Assembly (NCBI RefSeq): GCF_000426065.1
Contig: NZ_AUEQ01000009.1
Coordinates: 186,001 to 250,000 of the forward strand
From: Mycobacterium sp. URHD0025
GTDB taxonomy: Bacteria; Actinomycetota; Actinomycetes; Mycobacteriales; Mycobacteriaceae
Length of the DNA stretch: 64,000 nucleotides
Direction of reading: 5' to 3'
Shown here one piece after another: positions 42,934 to 51,916 of this stretch. The translations under genes were made by a program, and so were the position numbers. How positions within the stretch are numbered: the stretch's first letter is position 1; each line of letters starts with the position of its first letter. The notes under the pieces are model-generated. The model made no database searches. It was not told the origin of the DNA and saw only the letters and a list, made by a program, of their open reading frames with translations.

Positions 42934-43722
42934 ATGGCCGCGCTGAGCTGGATCGCCCAACTGTTGCAGTTCGATCGCCACGGCGATGACTTCTGCATTC
43001 GCCAGCCGCGCCGAGGTGCGACCGAGCGGCTGTTCGGCGGCCTGATCGCGGCGCAGTCACTGGGGGTTGGCGGGGCGACCGTGGAGGACGGCAAGCTGCC
43101 ACAGTCGCTGCACGCCTATTTCGTACGTGGTGGCCGATACAACGCCGACGTCGAGTTCCACGTCGACCGCACCCGCGATGGACGTGCATTCGCCACCCGG
43201 CACATCACAGCCAGCCAGGACGGGAAAGTGATCCTGGAGATGATGGCCTCGTTCCATCAGCCCGAGCCGGGCCTGGACTGGTCCCCCGATGCTGCGCCTG
43301 CGCTGGAATTCGACGCGGCCACCCCCAAGCTCGACGTCATGGACTTCGGGGACAAGTTCGATCTACGCACCATGTCCGACGACACCTCGGAGTTCGCCCT
43401 CCCTCCGTTCTGGATCCGCACGCAGGACGAGATCGAGGACGATCCACTGATCCGGGCGTGCACCCTGACGTTTCTGTCCGACCTCGGCCCGGTCCCGTCG
43501 GCACTACCTCCGACGGTGCCGCTGCGGTCGGACCTCGGCTTCGCCGCCAGCCTGGACCACTCGATCTGGTTCCATCGTCCCTTCGACCCTCACGGCTGGC
43601 ACCGCTACGAGTTGCAGTCGGCGAACCACAACGATTCGCGTGGGCTGGCGCGCGGCTCGCTCTACGACGCCGCGGGTGCGCTGATCGCGAGCGTCAGCCA
43701 AGAAGCACTCTGGCGCATCTAG
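42934..43722 (+). CDS. acyl-CoA thioesterase II (TesB-like double hotdog)
   Basis: 262 aa. Two hotdog domains: N-terminal with RLFGGLIAAQSL (about residues 33-44) and HAYFVRGG, C-terminal with SLDHSIWFHRPFDPHGWHRY. The TesB catalytic triad Asp/Gln/Thr region is represented by LDHSIWFH and SANHNDSRGLARGSLYD. Hydrolyses acyl-CoA to free acid and CoA. Leaderless ATG. Confidence 0.88.
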   Translation: MAALSWIAQLLQFDRHGDDFCIRQPRRGATERLFGGLIAAQSLGVGGATVEDGKLPQSLHAYFVRGGRYNADVEFHVDRTRDGRAFATRHITASQDGKVILEMMASFHQPEPGLDWSPDAAPALEFDAATPKLDVMDFGDKFDLRTMSDDTSEFALPPFWIRTQDEIEDDPLIRACTLTFLSDLGPVPSALPPTVPLRSDLGFAASLDHSIWFHRPFDPHGWHRYELQSANHNDSRGLARGSLYDAAGALIASVSQEALWRI

Positions 43723-43764
43723 CCCGGCACGTTTGCAAGGCCGCCGGGGCGGGCAGTCGGTGGC

Positions 43765-44427
43765 ATGAAGATCTCCGATGTCGCGTCCTGGCCGATCGAG
43801 ATCGGTGCTGCCGTGCGGCACCGGCGACTGTTCCACCCGAGCGGCGTGCTGGCACGCGGCACCCTCGAGCGCACCGCGCCATCCGGTAGGGGGCTGCCGC
43901 TCTACTCGTGCGATGTCGTCGGCAGATTGTCGAAAGGGATCGGGACACCCGATTCCGTGCCGGACATCGCCGGCCTGGCTTGGCGGATGCCACCGCAACT
44001 GTCCGGCACTCCGTGGGATGTGCTGCTGGCCTCGACCCTGGCCGGCAATCGATTTGTGTTGTGGCCGGCCAATTCCTGGGCTGGGATCACGTTCTCGAGC
44101 GTGATGCCGCTGCGATTCGACGGTGCACTGTGGTGGCTGCGGGCTCGTCTGACCACCGAGTTCGACGGCGGCGGGCTCTGCCTCGACAGCGTGAACAGTC
44201 AGTTGGAACGTGGTGGAATCCGGTTCGACATCGAACAATCCCCCGCCACCGGCGAATTCGAGCCCTTGGCCCGGTTGTCGCTGCTCGAGAAACTGCCGCA
44301 CGGCCGCGACGTCTCTTTCGATCCCGCGCTGCATGAGGCCGACGGTGTCCGCCTGGTGCCCAGTTGGCTGGCCGACGTTCGCCGCAGCGCGTACCACAGC
44401 AGCCGGGTCGGGCGTTCCGCTGAATAG
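43765..44427 (+). CDS. conserved protein, possible catalase-like fold, non-heme
   Basis: 220 aa, soluble. The segment RLFHPSGVLARGTLE, then VVGRLSKGIGTPDSVPDIAG and LAWRMP, followed by WDVLLAS, echoes the H..G.(G)..(G).., VRFS..G..DS.RD.RG.A.K and WDLVGN order of the catalase core. It is much shorter than a catalase (which exceeds 300 residues) and lacks the proximal heme Tyr region. I would call it a catalase-fold relative of unknown activity. It lies 43 bp after the thioesterase on the same strand. Recognition is tentative. Confidence 0.65.
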   Translation: MKISDVASWPIEIGAAVRHRRLFHPSGVLARGTLERTAPSGRGLPLYSCDVVGRLSKGIGTPDSVPDIAGLAWRMPPQLSGTPWDVLLASTLAGNRFVLWPANSWAGITFSSVMPLRFDGALWWLRARLTTEFDGGGLCLDSVNSQLERGGIRFDIEQSPATGEFEPLARLSLLEKLPHGRDVSFDPALHEADGVRLVPSWLADVRRSAYHSSRVGRSAE

Positions 44428-44442
44428 CCTCGCGCGCGGCGC

Positions 44443-44604
44443 TCAGTCGGGCGGCTCCTGGCTGGTGCTCTCGGTGGTGTCGACGTCCGGGGTGTCCTCC
44501 GGCACGTTCTTGGCACGAGCCCGCTGTGCGGCATCGCCCTTGTCACCTTCGCCGCCGCGATCCTCCCGGTGCTCTCCGTCGTAGATCCCTTTACCCGTTG
44601 GCAT
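44443..44604 (-). CDS. small acidic protein with SigF-like promoter
   Basis: 53 aa, starting MPTGKGIYDGEHREDRGGEG and then a highly charged, probably disordered tail ending TTESTSQEPPD. Similar short charged proteins occur in other mycobacteria; I know no function. The ATG follows a GGTT-N15-GGGTAT promoter by 9 nt. It is next to the Mn-catalase gene, also preceded by a SigF-like promoter, so a stress or stationary-phase role is plausible. Confidence 0.75.
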   Translation of the reverse strand: MPTGKGIYDGEHREDRGGEGDKGDAAQRARAKNVPEDTPDVDTTESTSQEPPD

Positions 44605-44613
44605 CTAGCTGAG

Positions 44614-44638
44614 ATACCCGCCGCCGTGGGTTTCAACC
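44614..44638 (-). promoter_or_regulatory. SigF-type promoter of small acidic gene
   Basis: GGTT (44635-44638) and GGGTAT (44614-44619) are separated by 15 nt, close to the mycobacterial SigF consensus GGTTT-N(15-17)-GGGTAT. Confidence 0.6.
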
Positions 44639-44674
44639 CGATGGCCAGGGGCATGTGCATCAACTCTGACGCAC

Positions 44675-44713
44675 GCCGACGGCCGGTTCCCTGCCCGGGC
44701 ACCGGCCGTCGGC
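44675..44713. terminator. 13-bp hairpin after the Mn-catalase gene
   Basis: gccgacggccggt pairs perfectly with accggccgtcggc around a 13-nt loop, 6 bp beyond the catalase stop. There is no U-run in the minus direction, so it is a non-canonical terminator or an mRNA 3'-end stabiliser. Confidence 0.65.
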
Positions 44714-44719
44714 TTTCAA

Positions 44720-45613
44720 TCACGCAGTAGCGGTGTGTTGTTCATGGGTGAACGGCTTTTCGCCGTGCACGGCGGGGACGCCGTCGGGATTGTCCTCGGC
44801 ACCGCGGTTCTTCCGGGCCTCGCTGCCGAGCCAGTCCTTCTCCGGCTTCTCGACGTACTGCCACTCCATGCCCTCGACCCACGGCCCCTGCCCCTCGTTC
44901 CAGGGCCCTCGCACGCTGCCGTGCCCGTTGGACATGTTGAACGCGACGTTCTGGAAGCGGTCGTCTCCCGGCAGCTGCCCGGGCGGGAAGTTCACCGGCA
45001 GGTCATTGAGCGCCGCGGTGAACTGCTGGAAGTGCGTGACCTCGCGGGTCATCAGGAACGTCAGGGTGTCCTGTACGCCGGGATCGTCGGTGAACTGCTT
45101 GAGATATTCGTAGACGATCTTGGCCCGCGATTCGGCGGCCAGATTGCTGCGCAGGTCCACCGACGGATCACCGTTCGAGTTGACGTACGAGCCGCTCCAC
45201 GGCACCCCGGCGCAATTGCTCACGTCGGGGCCGCCGCCGGTCAGGGCGAAGTAGAGCGGGTTGGCCGCGACTCCGTGGATGATCTGGTCCCGGCCGTCCG
45301 TGCTGGCCACCGCCGGCATCCAGTCACAACGCTCGTTGGCGATCTTCAAGTCGTCATTGAGCCCGTCGAGCAGCATCGTGATCATCGAACCGACCATCTC
45401 GAGATGGGACAGCTCCTCGGTCGCGATGTCCATGAACAGGTCGTACATCTTCGGATTCTTCTCCCGCAGCACGAACGCCTGGGTGAAGTACTGCATGGCG
45501 GCCTTCAATTCGCCGTTGGCGCCGCCGAATTGCTCCTGCAGCAGCGTGGCGAAGCGCGGATCCGGTTCGGTGACCCGAACCTCGAATTGCAAATCCTTGT
45601 TGTGAACAAACAT
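44720..45613 (-). CDS. manganese (non-heme) catalase
   Basis: 297 aa. Ferritin-like four-helix bundle with the di-Mn ligands: Glu in GGANGELKAAMQYF (about residue 35), Glu and His in IATEELSHLEM (about 65-72), Glu in AAESRAKIVYE (about 161) and Glu-His in REVTHFQQF (about 192-197). Length and the C-terminal GPWVEGMEW tail match bacterial KatN-type enzymes. Dismutates hydrogen peroxide. A SigF-like promoter lies 45 bp upstream and GGAGG is 8 nt before the ATG. In M. smegmatis a Mn-catalase is a known SigF target, which fits. Confidence 0.95.
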   Translation of the reverse strand: MFVHNKDLQFEVRVTEPDPRFATLLQEQFGGANGELKAAMQYFTQAFVLREKNPKMYDLFMDIATEELSHLEMVGSMITMLLDGLNDDLKIANERCDWMPAVASTDGRDQIIHGVAANPLYFALTGGGPDVSNCAGVPWSGSYVNSNGDPSVDLRSNLAAESRAKIVYEYLKQFTDDPGVQDTLTFLMTREVTHFQQFTAALNDLPVNFPPGQLPGDDRFQNVAFNMSNGHGSVRGPWNEGQGPWVEGMEWQYVEKPEKDWLGSEARKNRGAEDNPDGVPAVHGEKPFTHEQHTATA

Positions 45614-45657
45614 GCCGGGTACCTCCAGGGCTGATCGACGGCTAGGGATGCGAGCGG

Positions 45658-45682
45658 GTACCCGGCACCTACCGCCTCAAAC
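45658..45682 (-). promoter_or_regulatory. SigF-type promoter of the Mn-catalase gene
   Basis: GTTT (45679-45682), a 15-nt spacer and GGGTAC (45658-45663) on the minus strand. +1 would be near 45650, giving a leader of about 37 nt. Confidence 0.72.
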
Positions 45683-45694
45683 TCCCTGCGGGGC

Positions 45695-46159
45695 CTAGAG
45701 ACGCGCCTTGACCGCCGCCGACAACCGCGCGCCGTCGGCCTTCCCTGCCGCGATGGCCGTGGCGGCCTTCATCACCTGGCCCATCTGACGCATGCCCGGG
45801 CGCTCCCCGTTCTGTTCGGCGACCTGAGCGATGGCGGTATCGGCGACGTCGGCCAGTTCGGCGTCGGTCAGCGGAGTGGGCAGGTACTCGTCGATCACGC
45901 GGGCTTCGGCGTGCTCGCCGGCCGCGAGTTCCCCCCGGCCGTTCTGGGTGTAGATCTCCGCCGCCTCGCCGCGCTTCTTCGATTCGCGGGCCAGCACCGC
46001 GATCACCTCGGCGTCGGACAGCTCCCGGGCCTGCTTGCCCGAGACCTCCTCGCTCTGGATCGCGGCCAACACCATCCGCAGAGTTGCGGTGCGCAACTTG
46101 TCCTGCGACTTCATCGCACTGGTCAGATCCGCACGCAGCTTGTCCTTGAGCTCGGCCAT
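45695..46159 (-). CDS. GatB/YqeY-domain protein (Rv3688c-like)
   Basis: 154 aa. YqeY fold: MAELKDKLRADLTSAMKSQD at the start, IYTQNGRGELAAGE, EARVIDEYLP and the C-terminal GMRQMGQVMKAATAIAAGKA motif. Related to the tail domain of GatB and linked to tRNA-dependent amidotransfer, although the stand-alone proteins have no settled role. Same strand as, and before, the Mn-catalase, whose own promoter lies in the gap between them. Confidence 0.92.
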   Translation of the reverse strand: MAELKDKLRADLTSAMKSQDKLRTATLRMVLAAIQSEEVSGKQARELSDAEVIAVLARESKKRGEAAEIYTQNGRGELAAGEHAEARVIDEYLPTPLTDAELADVADTAIAQVAEQNGERPGMRQMGQVMKAATAIAAGKADGARLSAAVKARL

Positions 46160-46179
46160 AGCGTCAACCTACGCCGCGG

Positions 46180-46857
46180 TCACGGCTGGCCCACATGGAA
46201 TTTCGCATCGACCGAGGCGGAGACCTCGATATCGGCGGGGGCGAATTCGAGTTGGGGCCCTCCGCTGCCGCCCGCGGGCGCCGCCAACGCCCGCACCATT
46301 CCCGGCCCGGACGGCCCCTCGGGGCTGCGCCCCAACATTCCGGCGTCTGCGATCGCCACGGGACGAACCTTTCCGAGGCCCAGGGCATCGGAGTAGCGCT
46401 GGGCCCGCGTCACCGCATCCTGCACGGCAGCGGTGTGCACCTGGCTCACCAGCTCGTCACGATGCTTGGCCGTCAGTGCCCATTCGATCCGCGACAGCGA
46501 GAACCCGACGGTGCCGGTGACGTGTTCACCGACCCACCGCGACAGCGCGGTGAAATCGCTGAATTTGACCTTGATGTCGACGGTGGCGTGGTGCACCAGC
46601 GGCAGCTGCTTGCCCTCCTTGTTCCATGGCCGGTTGGCCCAGGTGCGCACCCGGCCGGTGGACCACCAGGTGACCGGCCCCGAGTCGGGCTTGTGCAGCG
46701 GCGTGATCGAGGATTTCACCGCATCCAGATCACCGACGACCCGCTCGTACACCGGCTCGATGGCCGGCCCCTCATAGCCGAGCGTGGCGTGGACGGTCGC
46801 CCGTTCGGGCGGCTGGAAGGCGGAAAACGATCCGCGCACGATGATCTCGGTCGGCAT
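46180..46857 (-). CDS. SIMPL-domain (DUF541) protein
   Basis: 225 aa with no signal peptide, which is unusual because most SIMPL proteins are exported. It shows the N-terminal IIVRGSFSAFQPPERATVH strand and the central AVQDAVTRAQRYSDALGLGK helix diagnostic of the family. The ATG at 46857 begins the conserved MPTEIIV; the upstream frame is discarded. Function unknown. Confidence 0.82.
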   Translation of the reverse strand: MPTEIIVRGSFSAFQPPERATVHATLGYEGPAIEPVYERVVGDLDAVKSSITPLHKPDSGPVTWWSTGRVRTWANRPWNKEGKQLPLVHHATVDIKVKFSDFTALSRWVGEHVTGTVGFSLSRIEWALTAKHRDELVSQVHTAAVQDAVTRAQRYSDALGLGKVRPVAIADAGMLGRSPEGPSGPGMVRALAAPAGGSGGPQLEFAPADIEVSASVDAKFHVGQP

Positions 46858-46898
46858 GTCCCCACCGTAGTTGCTGAGCGGCGACCCGGGAGGACAGG

Positions 46899-47894
46899 AT
46901 GGGGAGCATGACGAGCGCTCGGCCATACCTTGCTCACTTTTCGGCAGGGACCGTCATCCCGCTTCGTCCGCTGAGCCTGACCGACATCTTCAACGGCGCG
47001 GTTGCCTACATCCGCACCAACCCGAAGGCGACGCTGGGGCTGGCCACCGTGGTTGTCCTCGCCTCACAGATCGTCACGCTCGCACTGCAAATCGGGCCGC
47101 TGTCCGCGCTCGGCGAATTCGACCCCTCGCTGCAGGGCGAGGCGCCGTCATCGGGGACCATCGCGGCGTTCGCCGGTGGCGCGTTCACCGGCATCGTCGT
47201 CACGACACTGGCCTCGCTTCTGCTCAGCGGCATGCTGACGGTGGTGATCGGCAGGTCGGTGTTCGGTGCGGGCATCTCCGTCGGTGAGGCCTGGCAACGG
47301 CTGCGGAGCCGGTTGCCGGCGCTGATCGGGCTGACGGCGTTGCAGGCGCTGGCGTTCGTCGTCGTCGTCGCCGTCGTGGCGGTGGCGATCGCGGGCGCCG
47401 GCACCGTCGGCGGCGGCCTGGCCGCGTTCGCGGTAGGTGCGCCGTTGGTGCCGCTCGCCCTGATCGGGGTGCTCTACGTGTCGACGGTTCTGCTGTTCGC
47501 CCCGGCGGTGATCGTGTTGGAACACCTCGGCATCGTCGCGGCGGTCAAGCGCTCATTCAAGTTGGTGAACAAGGACTTCTGGCGGGTGTTCGGCATCTGG
47601 CTGCTGGCCACGATCGTGGCCGCGGTGATCGGCTGGGGTGTGGGTGCGCCGTTCAATGTGGCCGGAGAGATCATGTCGATGGCCGCCGACGGTCCCACGC
47701 TGCCGGCGCTGATCCTGAGCGCCGTCGGGTCCGCGATCGGACAGATCGTCACCGCACCGTTCAGCGCGGGAGTCGTGGTGTTGCTGTATGCCGATCGCCG
47801 GTTCCGGGCCGAGGCGTTCGATCTGATGCTGCAGACCGGCGCGACCGCCCCGGTGGAGACCACCGACCAACTGTGGCTGTCCCGGTACTTCTGA
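46899..47894 (+). CDS. polytopic membrane protein (Rv3689-like)
   Basis: 331 aa with about six membrane helices and the segment SVGEAWQRLRSRLPALIGLT typical of the glycerophosphodiester-phosphodiesterase membrane-domain family. FAPAVIVLEHLGIVAAVKRS precedes a further helix. Starts RPLSLTDIFNGAVAYIR, as in other actinobacterial members. GGGAGG lies 5 nt before the ATG at 46899; an ATG at 46908 is the alternative. First gene of the moxR2 operon; function unknown. Confidence 0.85.
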   Translation: MGSMTSARPYLAHFSAGTVIPLRPLSLTDIFNGAVAYIRTNPKATLGLATVVVLASQIVTLALQIGPLSALGEFDPSLQGEAPSSGTIAAFAGGAFTGIVVTTLASLLLSGMLTVVIGRSVFGAGISVGEAWQRLRSRLPALIGLTALQALAFVVVVAVVAVAIAGAGTVGGGLAAFAVGAPLVPLALIGVLYVSTVLLFAPAVIVLEHLGIVAAVKRSFKLVNKDFWRVFGIWLLATIVAAVIGWGVGAPFNVAGEIMSMAADGPTLPALILSAVGSAIGQIVTAPFSAGVVVLLYADRRFRAEAFDLMLQTGATAPVETTDQLWLSRYF

Positions 47895-47895
47895 G

Positions 47896-48483
47896 GTGAC
47901 GAGCATCGACATCGACCGTGACGCGGCGCACGACGCCGCGCAGAACGAACTGGCCAAGCCCATCTATCCCCGGGCTTCGCCGACCGATCAGATCGGCGAG
48001 TGGCTCAACGATCTGCTGTACCGGATCACCGCCGCCGGATCGAGGATCCCCGGCGGCTGGTTCACCATCTCGGTGCTGGTGATCCTCGTCGTGGTGGCCG
48101 TTGTGGTCGCGGTGCGGATCGCGCGTCGCGCGATGCGGACCTCCCGGACCACGGACCAGGCCCTGTTCGACAGCCAGGAGCTCAGCGCCGCGCAACACCG
48201 CTCGATCGCCGAACAATATGCCGCACAAGGTGATTGGTCGGCCGCGATCCGGCACCGGGTCCGCGCGCTGGCCCGTCACCTTGAAGAGACCGGGGTGCTC
48301 GCCGCGGTCCCGGGCCGCACCGCCACCGAACTCGCCCGCGACGCCGCGGCGGCCCTGCCCGGCTTGTCGGCTGAACTGTTCAGGGCGGCAACCATATTCA
48401 ACGACGTCACCTATGGTGAACAGCCGGGCACCGAGTCCGCCTACCGCACGATCGCGGCCCTCGACGAGGTCCGCGCGCGATGA
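47896..48483 (+). CDS. DUF4129 membrane protein (Rv3690-like)
   Basis: 195 aa. One membrane helix (FTISVLVILVVVAVVVAVRI, about residues 57-76), then the cytosolic DUF4129 domain with AEQYAAQGDWSAAIRHRVRA and GRTATELARDAAAALP. DUF4129 domains recur beside MoxR and DUF58 genes and in some transglutaminase-like proteins. GTG start 1 bp after the previous stop; the end overlaps the next ATG. Confidence 0.88.
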   Translation: MTSIDIDRDAAHDAAQNELAKPIYPRASPTDQIGEWLNDLLYRITAAGSRIPGGWFTISVLVILVVVAVVVAVRIARRAMRTSRTTDQALFDSQELSAAQHRSIAEQYAAQGDWSAAIRHRVRALARHLEETGVLAAVPGRTATELARDAAAALPGLSAELFRAATIFNDVTYGEQPGTESAYRTIAALDEVRAR

Positions 48484-49607
48484 GCACCCGTTCGGTCAAG
48501 CCCCGTCTGCGCACCGCTCGCTGGGTGCTGCTGACATTCGCCGTCATCGTCGCGGTGGCGGTCCTCACGGTCTACCTCACCGCGCCGCGCCCAGGCGGGG
48601 CGATGGACCCGGAGTCGACGTCACCGGAGGGGACGCACGCGTTGGTCAGCCTGTTGCGCGATCACGGTGTCGAGGTGATCACCGCTGACGACGTCGACGA
48701 GGTGCGCCGCGCCGCCCGGCCCGGCACCCTGCTGGTGGTCGCGCAGACGATGTTCCTGGCCGGCGACGAGACCATCGACCGGCTGACCGAGGCCCCGGGC
48801 GATCTGCTGCTCGTGGCGCCCGCAGGCCACACCCGGGAGAAGCTCGCTTCGCAGGTCAGGCTCGACACGCCCACGGAGTTCGGCGGGAGCGAGCCGGATT
48901 GTGAACTGCCCGAGGCGAACCGGGCCGGCAGGACCCAGCTGGGTACCACCGATACCTATGCCGCTGCCGGGAGTACGCCGGTGATGCTCTGCTACGGCGG
49001 CGCGCTGGCCCGCTACCACGACGGGCCGCGCACCGTGACCGTGGTGGGAACGGGCGAGTTCATGACGAACTCACGTTTGCTCAAAGAGGGCAACGCCGCC
49101 TTGGCGATGAATCTGGCGGGCGCCGCGCCACGGGTGATCTGGTATGCACCACAGCATTTCGAGGCCAGCTCGAGCGGCGACAGCAAGTTGTCGGATCTGA
49201 TCCCGCCGCAGATCCGGTGGATCGTCCTGCAACTGTGCCTGGTGGTGGCACTGCTGGCGGTGGCGCAGGCCCGCCGTCTCGGCCCCTTGGTCGCCGAATC
49301 GCTGCCCGTCGTGGTCCGCGCGTCGGAAACCGTCGAGGGACGTGGGCGGCTGTACCGCTCCCGACGGGCTCGTGACCGCGCCGCCGACGCGTTGCGCACC
49401 GCGGCGATCGGCCGGCTGTTGCCGCGGCTCGGTTTGAACGCCGCGGCGCCTCCGCAGGCCGTCGCGGCCGCCGTCGCCGCACGCTGCGGCACTGCCACGA
49501 ACGCGGCCGGCCACATTCTGTTCGGCCCGCCGCCGGCCTCCGATGCCGAACTCGTCCATCTCGCACACCAACTCGACGACATCGAAAGGCAGGTCGCACA
49601 CTCGTGA
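48480..49607 (+). CDS. DUF4350 membrane protein (Rv3691-like)
   Basis: 375 aa. N-terminal helix (WVLLTFAVIVAVAVLTVYL), an extracytoplasmic DUF4350 domain of GATase-like fold (EGTHALVSLLRDHGVEVI, GTGEFMTNSRLLKEGNAAL), a second helix (WIVLQLCLVVALLAVAQA) and a cytosolic tail with RRARDRAADALRTAAIGRL. Overlaps both neighbours by 4 bp, so the operon is tightly coupled. Confidence 0.88.
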   Translation: MSTRSVKPRLRTARWVLLTFAVIVAVAVLTVYLTAPRPGGAMDPESTSPEGTHALVSLLRDHGVEVITADDVDEVRRAARPGTLLVVAQTMFLAGDETIDRLTEAPGDLLLVAPAGHTREKLASQVRLDTPTEFGGSEPDCELPEANRAGRTQLGTTDTYAAAGSTPVMLCYGGALARYHDGPRTVTVVGTGEFMTNSRLLKEGNAALAMNLAGAAPRVIWYAPQHFEASSSGDSKLSDLIPPQIRWIVLQLCLVVALLAVAQARRLGPLVAESLPVVVRASETVEGRGRLYRSRRARDRAADALRTAAIGRLLPRLGLNAAAPPQAVAAAVAARCGTATNAAGHILFGPPPASDAELVHLAHQLDDIERQVAHS

Positions 49608-50578
49608 CTCAGCCCCGCCCAGAAAACACCGGCCCAGACCCGGCCCGCGAAGCCCTGCTGGCCCTGCGCAACGAGATCGCCAAGGTGGTGGTCGGTCAGG
49701 ACGCGGTGATCAGCGGTCTGGTGGTGGCGCTGCTGTGCCGAGGACACGTGCTGCTGGAGGGGGTGCCCGGCGTAGCCAAGACCCTGCTGGTGCGCACGCT
49801 GGCGGCGGCCCTGCAACTGGAGTTCAAGCGGGTGCAGTTCACGCCGGACCTGATGCCCGGCGACGTCACGGGCTCCCTGGTGTACGACGCACGGACCGCC
49901 GAGTTCGAATTCCGCTCCGGCCCGGTGTTCACCAATCTGCTGTTGGCCGATGAGATCAACCGGACACCTCCGAAAACCCAAGCGGCACTTCTGGAGGCCA
50001 TGGAGGAGCGTCAGGTCAGCGTCGACGGCACGCCGCGTCCGCTACCCGACCCGTTCATCGTGGCGGCCACGCAGAATCCCATCGAGTACGAGGGCACCTA
50101 CCAGCTTCCCGAGGCCCAGCTGGACCGCTTCCTGCTGAAGCTCACGGTGCCGCTGCCGCCACGGGATCAGGAGATCGCGATCCTGAGCCGGCACGCTCAC
50201 GGTTTCGATCCGGGCGATCTGTCGGCGGTGCGGCCGGTGGCCGGCGCCGCCGAGCTGGCGGCCGGGCGCGACGCGGTGCGCAAGGTGCTGGCCGGTGACG
50301 AGGTGCTGGGCTACATCGTCGACATCGTCGGGGCCACCCGACATTCCCCGTCACTGCAGCTCGGCGTGTCCCCACGTGGCGCGACCGCGCTGCTGGCGAC
50401 GTCACGGTCGTGGGCCTGGTTGTCGGGCCGCAATTACGTCACCCCCGATGACGTCAAGGCAATGGCCCGCTCGACGCTGCGGCACCGGGTGGCGCTGCGC
50501 CCGGAGGCCGAGCTGGAGGGCGCCACCGCCGACGGGGTGCTGGACGGCATCTTGGCCGCCGTTCCGGTACCGCGCTGA
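49604..50578 (+). CDS. moxR2: MoxR-type AAA+ ATPase
   Basis: 324 aa, Rv3692 orthologue. Walker A EGVPGVAKT (about residues 50-58), Walker B LLADEINRTPPKTQ (about 113-126), sensor 1 ATQNPIEYEG and C-terminal lid with GRNYVTPDDVKAMA. MoxR proteins act as chaperones in maturation of VWA/DUF58 partner proteins; the DUF58 gene follows directly. Confidence 0.95.
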   Translation: MTQPRPENTGPDPAREALLALRNEIAKVVVGQDAVISGLVVALLCRGHVLLEGVPGVAKTLLVRTLAAALQLEFKRVQFTPDLMPGDVTGSLVYDARTAEFEFRSGPVFTNLLLADEINRTPPKTQAALLEAMEERQVSVDGTPRPLPDPFIVAATQNPIEYEGTYQLPEAQLDRFLLKLTVPLPPRDQEIAILSRHAHGFDPGDLSAVRPVAGAAELAAGRDAVRKVLAGDEVLGYIVDIVGATRHSPSLQLGVSPRGATALLATSRSWAWLSGRNYVTPDDVKAMARSTLRHRVALRPEAELEGATADGVLDGILAAVPVPR

Positions 50579-51900
50579 TGGTTCTCACGGGTCGCGCCGG
50601 TCTGGTGGCACTGGTCTGTGTGCTGCCGATCGCGTTGGCCCCCTGGCCCGCAACCGCTTTCGCGGTGTTGGCACTCCTCTTGACCGCGGCCGTGGCCGCC
50701 GATGTCGCCCTGGCAGGCCGGGTCGGCGGGCTTCAGCTGACCCGCGGCGGTGAGTCCACCGCGCGGCTGGGTCAGACGGTCGACGCGGTGCTCACCGTCC
50801 ACAACACGGGTCGCCGTCGGCTTTGCGGCGCGATTCGTGACGCCTGGCCGCCGAGCGCCTCGGCTCAGCCGCGCGCCCATCACGTGAATATCGCTGCCGG
50901 ACAACATGTTTCTCTGGTCACGCGGTTGCATCCGGTACGCCGGGGCGACCAACGCTGCGAGCTGGTCACCGTGCGCTCGATCGGCCCGCTCGGGCTGGCC
51001 GGCCGGCAGCGTTCGCAGCGGCTGCCCGGACAGGTACGGGTGCTGCCGCCGTTCCTGTCCCGTAAGCATCTGCCGTCCCGGCTGGCGAGGTTGCGGCAGC
51101 TGGACGGCGCGATACCGGTGCTGATCCGTGGCCAGGGCACCGAATTCGACTCGCTGCGTGAATATGTGGTCGGTGACGATGTCCGCTCGATCGACTGGCG
51201 CGCCACGGCACGGCGGGCCGACGTGGTGGTGCGTACCTGGCGCCCGGAGCGCGACCGGCGGGTGGTGATCGTGCTCGACACCGGACGCACCTCGGCGGGC
51301 CGGGTCGGGGTCGATCCCACCTCGCTGGATCCTGGCGGCTGGCCGCGACTGGACTGGTCGATGGACGCGGCGCTGCTGTTGGCGGCCCTGGCCTCGCGGG
51401 CCGGAGACCATGTCGACTTCCTGGCCATCGACCGGGTGCCCCGCGCCGGGGTATGGGGCGCCTCGCGCACCGAACTGCTGGCCTCGATCGTCGCGGCGAT
51501 GGCCCCGTTGCAGCCGGCACTGGTGGAATCCGATTCCACCGCAATGGTTTCGGCGGTGCTGCGTCGGGTGCGAGGCCGGGCACTGGTGGTGCTGCTGACC
51601 GATCTGAACGCCTCGGCCCTCGACGAGGGACTGATGGCGGTGCTGCCGCAACTGTCGGCACGTCATCAGGTGCTGCTGGCCGCGGTCGCCGATCCGCGGG
51701 TGGACCAGCTGGCGGGCGGTCGCTCCGACGCCGCGCACATCTATGACGCCGCCGCTGCCGAGCGGGCCCGCAATGACCGGCGGTCCATCGCGTCGCGGTT
51801 ACGCGGACATGGTGTCGATGTGGTCGATGCCCGGCCGGAAGATCTGGCCCCGGCCCTGGCCGATCACTACCTGTCGATGAAGGCTGCGGGCAAGCTCTAG
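50578..51900 (+). CDS. DUF58 protein, MoxR partner (Rv3693-like)
   Basis: 440 aa. Two N-terminal membrane helices (VALVCVLPIALAPWPATAF and FAVLALLLTAAVAADVAL), a beta domain, and the DUF58 hallmark GTEFDSLREYVVGDDVRSID followed by WRATAR (about residues 187-212). A VWA-like fold follows (VVIVLDTGRTSAGRV, where a MIDAS Ser is replaced). Starts at the last base of moxR2. Role likely in cell-envelope processes, not established. Confidence 0.9.
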   Translation: MVLTGRAGLVALVCVLPIALAPWPATAFAVLALLLTAAVAADVALAGRVGGLQLTRGGESTARLGQTVDAVLTVHNTGRRRLCGAIRDAWPPSASAQPRAHHVNIAAGQHVSLVTRLHPVRRGDQRCELVTVRSIGPLGLAGRQRSQRLPGQVRVLPPFLSRKHLPSRLARLRQLDGAIPVLIRGQGTEFDSLREYVVGDDVRSIDWRATARRADVVVRTWRPERDRRVVIVLDTGRTSAGRVGVDPTSLDPGGWPRLDWSMDAALLLAALASRAGDHVDFLAIDRVPRAGVWGASRTELLASIVAAMAPLQPALVESDSTAMVSAVLRRVRGRALVVLLTDLNASALDEGLMAVLPQLSARHQVLLAAVADPRVDQLAGGRSDAAHIYDAAAAERARNDRRSIASRLRGHGVDVVDARPEDLAPALADHYLSMKAAGKL

Positions 51901-51916
51901 TTTTCTCCCCGCGACT

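Noticed and set aside
50434..51738. 434-aa minus-strand frame
   Set aside because: Shadow of the DUF58 gene; no recognisable protein features.
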